A stretch of 39,485 nt of DNA from Acidobacteriota bacterium (GTDB lineage: Bacteria; Acidobacteriota; Thermoanaerobaculia; Multivoradales; JAGPDF01): NCBI GenBank assembly GCA_011525905.1, contig WYBK01000014.1, positions 1 through 39,485 of the forward strand. The letters run 5' to 3'. Shown here piece by piece: positions 34,061 through 39,485 of this stretch. Each line of letters starts with the position of its first letter. Positions within the stretch are counted from its first letter, which is position 1. The position numbers and the translations under genes are program-made. The notes under the pieces are model-generated. The model had not been told where the DNA came from. It saw nothing but the letters and a program-made list of their open reading frames with translations, and searched no databases.

Positions 34061-35160
34061 GTCGCGCCCGCGGGGATGGTCAGCCGGAGCTGGCGCGCGC
34101 CGGTGTCACCGGCGGCGAGCGGCTGCCGCCGGCGCGGCGCCGGCTCGACGAGGGCCAGCGTCTCGAGGATCTCGCGCCGCTGCCGCCCGCCGCCGCCGAA
34201 GGGAAGCCGGCGGTCGCGGGTCACCAGCTCCACCTCGAAGCCGCGGTCGAGATGGTCGACGGCGGCGGTCGCGGCCTCGGAGACCAGGCGCTCGAACCGG
34301 CCCCGCTCGCTCTCGTCGGCGAGCCGGCCGACGCCGTTGTCGAAGAGGATCGACAGGCGCAAGCTCTCCTCGGCCTCGCGCTCCTGGAAGACCAGGGCGC
34401 TCGTCTGGGCGCTCTTCTTCCAGTGGATGTTGCGCGGGTCGTCTCCCTGCCGGAACTGGCGCAGCGAGTGGAGCTCGTGCCCCCAGCCGGCGCGCGGCGC
34501 CGAGAGGTCTCCGGCGAGCCCCGCAGGATCGAGCTCGACGCTGCCGGCCGGGAAGATCTCGGGGTAGACCAGGATCTCGATCCCCAGCCCGTAGCGCATC
34601 CCCTTGCGGAAGAGGCCGAGCGGGAAGAGCGACGAGAGGTGCGCCGCCTCGAGTCGGTGCCGGCCGCGCCGCGGCAGCAGCAGGTCGAGCGCGCCGCGCG
34701 CCGTGGCGCCGGCGGGCAGGTAGGGGATCAGCCGCATCGGGCCGCGCGGGTGGACCGAGAAGAGCAGCAGCCAGCGCGGCAGCCGCCGGGAGCGGTTGCG
34801 CGCCGCAAAGGCGAGCGTGAAGGGGCGCTGCGCGTAGACGTCGGCCGGCGGCGTCGCCTCGATCGTCAGCTTGCGCAGATTCCAGCGCGAGGAAATGCCC
34901 GACACCGCGAGCAGGGCGAGCATGCTGGCGAGCACGAGATAGAGGGAGTTGTTGCCCGTGTTGGTCGCCGCGATCGCCACGACCACGGTCAGCAGCACGA
35001 ACCAGAGTCCGACCTTGGTGATCCGGATCCCCTCGGGCACCCCCCGCCGGCGCCAGGCCGTGCCCGCCCGCCGGCGCCAGCGCGCGAGCAGGTCGGCGAC
35101 GCCCGCTCGGTCGAGCGAGGTCACGGCGGCATTCTTCGACAGGGTCTGGGAGATCCGCAT
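34057..35160 (-). CDS. DUF58 domain membrane protein
   Basis: 367 residues from the ATG at 35160 (GAGG five bases upstream; a GTG four codons earlier is possible). Two membrane helices near 50-90 ([18 protein letters not shown] and [16 protein letters not shown]) precede a beta-rich region and the DUF58 hallmark [28 protein letters not shown] (about 245-272). A VWA-like C-terminal part follows ([11 protein letters not shown] ... [13 protein letters not shown]). DUF58 proteins are usual partners of MoxR ATPases, with roles proposed in assembling or activating envelope complexes. It sits between MoxR (55 bp) and the TgpA-like gene (overlapping). Confidence 0.9.
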   Translation of the reverse strand: MRISQTLSKNAAVTSLDRAGVADLLARWRRRAGTAWRRRGVPEGIRITKVGLWFVLLTVVVAIAATNTGNNSLYLVLASMLALLAVSGISSRWNLRKLTIEATPPADVYAQRPFTLAFAARNRSRRLPRWLLLFSVHPRGPMRLIPYLPAGATARGALDLLLPRRGRHRLEAAHLSSLFPLGLFRKGMRYGLGIEILVYPEIFPAGSVELDPAGLAGDLSAPRAGWGHELHSLRQFRQGDDPRNIHWKKSAQTSALVFQEREAEESLRLSILFDNGVGRLADESERGRFERLVSEAATAAVDHLDRGFEVELVTRDRRLPFGGGGRQRREILETLALVEPAPRRRQPLAAGDTGARQLRLTIPAGAT

Positions 35161-35215
35161 CCCGAGCCTCACCCTCCCCGGGCTCCTCTCCGGCGCGCCG
35201 CGGGTCCGCCCCGGC

Positions 35216-36184
<969 letters not shown>

Positions 36185-36230
36185 GCCCCTCTTCCTACGG
36201 GCGGGCGCGGCATCGGGTTGGAGTCGGGCC

Positions 36231-36719
36231 TCATCCGCCCCCAGCCTGCCCTCCGGCGCGCTCGCCGGGCCCCGCGGCGAACTCGCGGTACTCGCCCCGC
36301 TCGGCCGCGGGAACCGGCGAGCGGACCTCGACCCAGAAGCCGTCGCCGGCCTGATAGGGCAGGTCGTCGACGACCAGCGAGTACTGCCGCCCCGGGCCCT
36401 TGCCGAGGCCGGTGACGTCGACCCAGAGGAGGCGCCGGGTCTTCTCGCGACCCGCCCCGTCGGCCATCGAGAGGTCGAGGGTCAGGCCGTCGAGCGGCTC
36501 GCGGCCGTCGAACTGGACGAGCACGTCGAGCAGGATCTCCTGGCGGGCGGCGCCCTGCTCGGCGGCCGGATACTCGCGCACCACGAAGCCGCCGAGGCTG
36601 GCGCTGTAGCGCGCGCGGCGCGACTCGATCTCGGCGATCGGATCGCGGGCGCAGCCCGGGGCGAGAACGAGAGCGAGCAGGACGGAGAGGAGCGCGGGGC
36701 GAAACGGGATCCGGATCAT
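36231..36719 (-). CDS. Putative lipoprotein of unknown function
   Basis: 162 residues. A type II signal peptide, MIRIPFRPALLSVLLALVLAPGC, has the lipidated cysteine at C23; the -3 position is Ala rather than Leu, acceptable but not ideal. The mature part is a beta-rich domain (ILLDVLVQFDGREPLDGLTLDLSMADGAGREKTRRLLWVDVTG) ending in a Gly/Ala-rich tail. No known family recognised. It starts seven bases after the glycosyltransferase stop and precedes MoxR, so it is probably in the same transcript. It could be an envelope substrate or accessory of the MoxR-DUF58-TgpA set; position is the only evidence. Confidence 0.75.
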   Translation of the reverse strand: MIRIPFRPALLSVLLALVLAPGCARDPIAEIESRRARYSASLGGFVVREYPAAEQGAARQEILLDVLVQFDGREPLDGLTLDLSMADGAGREKTRRLLWVDVTGLGKGPGRQYSLVVDDLPYQAGDGFWVEVRSPVPAAERGEYREFAAGPGERAGGQAGGG

Positions 36720-36725
36720 GGGCCT

Positions 36726-37433
36726 CTAGTCCGCGAGATTGTAGCGGACGATCGCCCAGACCGCGGCGAAACCGTCGCGCCAGCCGATCTTCTTGCCCTC
36801 GGCGTAAGTGCGGCCGTGGTAGGAGATCGGTACTTCGTAGATGCGCGCCCGCCGCCGCGCGAACTTGGCGGTGAGCTCCGGCTCGATGCCGAAGCGGTCG
36901 GAGCGCAGGGTCATGCCCTCGAGCAGGCTGCGCCGGAAGACCTTGTAGCAGGTCTCCATGTCGGACAGGTTCAGGTCGGAGAACATGTTCGACAGCGTCG
37001 TCAGCCCTTTGTTGGCCACGTAGTGCCAGAAGAAGAGGACCCGGTGCGGCCCTCCCAAGAAGCGCGAGCCGTAGACCACGTCCGCCTCGTCCTCGAGGAT
37101 CGGCTGGAGCAGCACGGGGTAGTCGCGCGGGTCGTACTCGAGGTCGGCGTCCTGGATCAGCACGAGGTCCCCGGTCGCCTCGGCGAAGCCGCGCCGCAGC
37201 GCCGCTCCCTTGCCGCCGTTCTCGGGCTGCTCGACCAGCCGGAAGGGAGGATCGCCCCGCTCGGCGAGCCGGCGCAGCAGCTCGCGCGTGCCATCGGTCG
37301 AGCAGTCGTCGACGATCAGGATCTCGCGCTCGAGCTCCCCCGGCAGCGGTGCCCGGGCGACCCGGCGCAGGATCTCCTCCACCGTCCCGCTCTCGTTGTA
37401 GGCGGGGATCACGATCGAAAGCTTGCGGACCAT
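36726..37433 (-). CDS. Family 2 glycosyltransferase (dolichol-phosphate-mannose-synthase-like)
   Basis: 235 residues of GT-A fold with no membrane segments. Motifs: [68 protein letters not shown] (DAD metal motif), [10 protein letters not shown], and [35 protein letters not shown]. Enzymes of this type usually transfer a sugar from a nucleotide donor to polyprenyl phosphate. The start [14 protein letters not shown] is canonical for the family yet has no Shine-Dalgarno; a promoter-like element lies only nine bases upstream. First gene of the series running down to the MBL hydrolase. Confidence 0.92.
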   Translation of the reverse strand: MVRKLSIVIPAYNESGTVEEILRRVARAPLPGELEREILIVDDCSTDGTRELLRRLAERGDPPFRLVEQPENGGKGAALRRGFAEATGDLVLIQDADLEYDPRDYPVLLQPILEDEADVVYGSRFLGGPHRVLFFWHYVANKGLTTLSNMFSDLNLSDMETCYKVFRRSLLEGMTLRSDRFGIEPELTAKFARRRARIYEVPISYHGRTYAEGKKIGWRDGFAAVWAIVRYNLAD

Positions 37434-37442
37434 GGAGGCGGA

Positions 37443-37471
37443 ACTCTAGCCTCCCCTCCGGATGCTGTCGA
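37443..37471 (-). promoter_or_regulatory. Possible promoter of the glycosyltransferase operon
   Basis: On the minus strand TCGACA (37466-37471), 17-bp spacer, TAGAGT (37443-37448). The -10 ends nine bases before the ATG, so the transcript would be leaderless or nearly so. This agrees with the absence of a ribosome site. Confidence 0.5.
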
Positions 37472-37521
37472 ATCCGCCGGACGGCTCGGCCCGCTGTGAA
37501 TCCGGAATTGACAGCGTCCGG
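37458..37521. repeat. Imperfect 19-bp inverted repeat carrying both divergent -35 elements
   Basis: Left arm 37458-37476 (CCGGATGCTGTCGAATCCG) and right arm 37503-37521 (CGGAATTGACAGCGTCCGG) match at 16 of 19 positions in inverted orientation, separated by 26 bp. Each arm contains the -35 of one of the two divergent promoters. Confidence 0.65.
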
Positions 37522-37536
37522 TGGCCGGTTTACGTT
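37508..37536 (+). promoter_or_regulatory. Promoter of the secreted metalloprotease gene
   Basis: TTGACA (37508-37513, perfect), 17-bp spacer, TACGTT (37531-37536, with the key TA and final T). Transcription would start near 37543, 45 bp before the ATG, which has its own Shine-Dalgarno (GAGAAGGGG). Confidence 0.65.
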
Positions 37537-37587
37537 GAGGGATCGAGCTCCCGCCCCCGCCCGGGCCGGAGAGAAGGGGTTTCTTCC

Positions 37588-39485
37588 ATGAGTGTCCGCT
37601 CCGTCGCGTCCTGCGCCCTCCTCCTCGGCCTCGCCGGTGCCGCCGCCACGCCGGCCGGAGCGACCCTGCTGGTGCCGTTGCGCGACGCGGCCCTGGTCGA
37701 TCAGGCCGCTCTCGTCGTCGTCGCCGAGGTCGAGGCGGTGCTACCGCGCACCGACGAACGCCCGGCCACCGACTACCTGGTGCGAGTCGAGCGGGCGCTC
37801 AAGGGGGAGGCGGGCGCCTCGACCGTCGTCGTGCGTGTGCCGGGCGGGCGCGACGCCGCCGGACGCGAGCTCGTGCTCTTCGGCGCCCCGCGCTTCGCCG
37901 CCGGCGAGCGCGCGCTGCTCTTCCTCGGGCCGGAGCGCGAGGACGGCACGCGGCGGATCCTGCACTTCGTCCAGGGCGCCTTCCACGCCGCGCGCGCCGG
38001 CGAGCGGACCGCGGCGGTGCGCGACTACTCCGAGGTACAGGTCGCCAGTCGCAGCGAGGCCGCGGCCGCGCCGCGGGTGCGCGATTTCGAGCGGTTCGCC
38101 GACTGGATCGCCGACCGGGCGCGCGGCCTGCGCCGCTTCCGCGACTACCTCTTCCGGCCGGAGCCGGCGGTCCTCGGCACGCTGACCCAGGAGTTCACCT
38201 ACTTCGAAGAGGACGGGCTCAACTACCGCTGGTTCCAGTTCGACACCGGCAACCCGGTGCCCTGGCGCGCCCACGAGAGCGGCCAGCCGGGGCTGCCCGG
38301 CGGCGGCTTCGCCGAGTTCCAGCGGGCGCTCGCCGCCTGGAACGACGAGCCCGCGACGCCGATCCGGTTGACCTACGCCGGCACGACGACCGCCAGCGCC
38401 GGCTTCGATCGCTTCGACGGCCAGAACGTCATCCTCTGGAACGATCCGAACGGCGACATCGAGGGGACCTTCAGCTGCTCGCAAGGGGGGACGCTGGCGG
38501 TCGGCGGCCCCTGGTCCGACTCGGGAGTGACCGGGCGATTCGACGGCAAGACCTACATCCGGATCCAGGGCGCCGACATCATCTTCAACGACGGCATCGA
38601 CTGCCGCTTCGCCCGCTCGCCCGACGCCAGCGAGATGGTCGAGGAGGTCGCCGCGCACGAGCTCGGGCACTCGCTCGGCCTCGGGCATTCGAGCGAGAAC
38701 GAGGACGAGACCAACCCGGTCCTGCTCGACGCGCTGATGTACTACCGCGCCCACGACGACCGGCGCGGCGCGCGGCTGGCGAGCGACGACCTCGCGGGCA
38801 TCCGCGGCCTCTACGCGAAGGCCTCCGGCGGGGGGGGCGGCACGGCGGCCTGCCCGGCCGGCAACCTCTGCCTGCTCCGCGGGAGGTTCCGCGTCTCGGT
38901 GACCTGGCGCAACCAGCACTCCGGCGCCACCGGCGTCGGCGGCGCGATCGCCGACACCGACCTCGCCGGCTTCTTCTACTTCACCGACAAGAACAACGTC
39001 GAGCTGATCGTCAAGATCCTCGATTTCGGCAGCGAGATCAAGGTCTTCTACAGCCAGCTGACCGACTTCGAGTTCGAGATGACGGTGCTCGACACCGCGA
39101 CCGGCCAGTCGAAGGTCTATCGCAACACGCCGGGCAACTGCGGCGACATCGACCACGCGGCTTTCCAGATCGCCGCGCCGCCGGCGGGCGACCTGCTGGG
39201 CGAAGCCGCGACGGTGACCGCCGAGGCCGGCAGCTGCCGCGCCGACGCCGACACGCTCTGCCTGCTCGACAACCGCTTCGCCCTCGAGGTCGCCTGGCGC
39301 AACCACTACTCGGGGCAGACCGGCATCGGCACGCCGCGCCGCCTGTCGAATCTCACCGGCGCCTTCTGGTTCACCCAGCCGGCCAACCTCGAGATCCTGG
39401 TCAAGACCCTCGACTTCGGCGACCGGATCCTGGTGATCTACGGCTCGCTCTCGGATTTCGAGTACTCGATCCGGGTGACCGACAC
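37588..39485 (+). CDS. Secreted metzincin-type metalloprotease with repeated C-terminal domains, C-terminus beyond the window
   Basis: Open from ATG 37588 to the right edge (632 residues visible). Sec signal peptide MSVRSVASCALLLGLAGAAATPAGA, then an N-terminal domain (about 30-200). The catalytic domain has zinc motif HELGHSLGLGH (H357, E358, H361, H367) and a Met-turn at M384 (ALMYY), as in matrixins (M10). Expected substrates are extracellular proteins. After a Gly linker (residues 415-419, encoded by a run of eight G) come two copies of a roughly 130-residue domain starting at C428 and C558. The pattern is LCLLxxRFxxxVxWRN, SGxTGxG, then GxFxFTxxxNxExxVKxLDFG and SDFEYxxxVxDT. The second copy is cut by the edge. 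Similar repeats occur at the C-termini of secreted acidobacterial proteins, as far as I recall; their role is unknown. Confidence 0.9.
   Translation, partial: MSVRSVASCALLLGLAGAAATPAGATLLVPLRDAALVDQAALVVVAEVEAVLPRTDERPATDYLVRVERALKGEAGASTVVVRVPGGRDAAGRELVLFGAPRFAAGERALLFLGPEREDGTRRILHFVQGAFHAARAGERTAAVRDYSEVQVASRSEAAAAPRVRDFERFADWIADRARGLRRFRDYLFRPEPAVLGTLTQEFTYFEEDGLNYRWFQFDTGNPVPWRAHESGQPGLPGGGFAEFQRALAAWNDEPATPIRLTYAGTTTASAGFDRFDGQNVILWNDPNGDIEGTFSCSQGGTLAVGGPWSDSGVTGRFDGKTYIRIQGADIIFNDGIDCRFARSPDASEMVEEVAAHELGHSLGLGHSSENEDETNPVLLDALMYYRAHDDRRGARLASDDLAGIRGLYAKASGGGGGTAACPAGNLCLLRGRFRVSVTWRNQHSGATGVGGAIADTDLAGFFYFTDKNNVELIVKILDFGSEIKVFYSQLTDFEFEMTVLDTATGQSKVYRNTPGNCGDIDHAAFQIAAPPAGDLLGEAATVTAEAGSCRADADTLCLLDNRFALEVAWRNHYSGQTGIGTPRRLSNLTGAFWFTQPANLEILVKTLDFGDRILVIYGSLSDFEYSIRVTD

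Noticed and set aside
38830-38837. Run of eight G in the metalloprotease linker as a phase-variation tract
   Set aside because: It encodes a glycine linker in frame, there is one tract only, and no related switch elements are seen. Sequence alone cannot support slippage.

Overview
The window is uniformly GC-rich, densely packed and mostly read from the minus strand, with many 4-base stop/start overlaps. There is no rRNA, tRNA, phage, transposon or CRISPR signal. Gene content suggests an acidobacterial genome of the Thermoanaerobaculia kind: a sulfatase-like protein with TPR repeats, a bacterial deoxyhypusine-synthase homologue, a delta-60 repeat protein, and a metalloprotease with repeated C-terminal domains. 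That placement is an inference from gene families, not from a marker gene.

Left part (1-10.4 kb): a truncated secreted delta-60 repeat protein, lipA (lipoyl synthase), and divergent maeB (malic enzyme fused to a phosphotransacetylase-like domain) ending in a strong hairpin. Next is a minus-strand cluster acpS, acetyl-CoA-synthetase-like ligase, acyl carrier protein, kbl-like alpha-oxoamine synthase and an 85-residue unknown protein. Divergent from it is a homologue of cyanobacterial acyl-ACP reductase with its catalytic cysteine. This set looks like a carrier-protein-based pathway joining a short acyl group to glycine and is the best candidate for an undescribed system.

Middle (10.4-18.3 kb): NAD and lipoate metabolism. 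nadA-nadB-nadC are coupled by GTGA overlaps and sit behind a strong promoter whose spacer and -10 are covered by a 25-bp palindrome. Upstream on the same strand, lipB-nrtR-pncB-pncA form a second overlapping operon that encodes the likely repressor (NrtR, a Nudix-derived regulator) and the salvage enzymes.

18.24-18.87 kb is the only long gene-free stretch. It holds three tandem 78-bp repeats plus a decayed unit, followed by the promoter of a deoxyhypusine-synthase-family gene. That gene converges on yceH.

20.6-29.3 kb: one minus-strand operon encoding a 2-oxoacid dehydrogenase complex in the order E3 (with its own lipoyl domain), PAS histidine kinase, E1-alpha, E1-beta, E2, then a sulfatase-like TPR protein. 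lipA and lipB elsewhere in the window would supply its lipoyl cofactor. The lipoyl-domain DNA of E2 and E3 is almost identical.

29.4-37.4 kb: a co-directional series of family 2 glycosyltransferase, lipoprotein, MoxR ATPase, DUF58 protein, TgpA-like transglutaminase, class I aldolase, secreted DUF4440 protein and metallo-beta-lactamase-fold hydrolase. A symmetric divergent promoter region then leads into a secreted metzincin protease that runs off the right edge.
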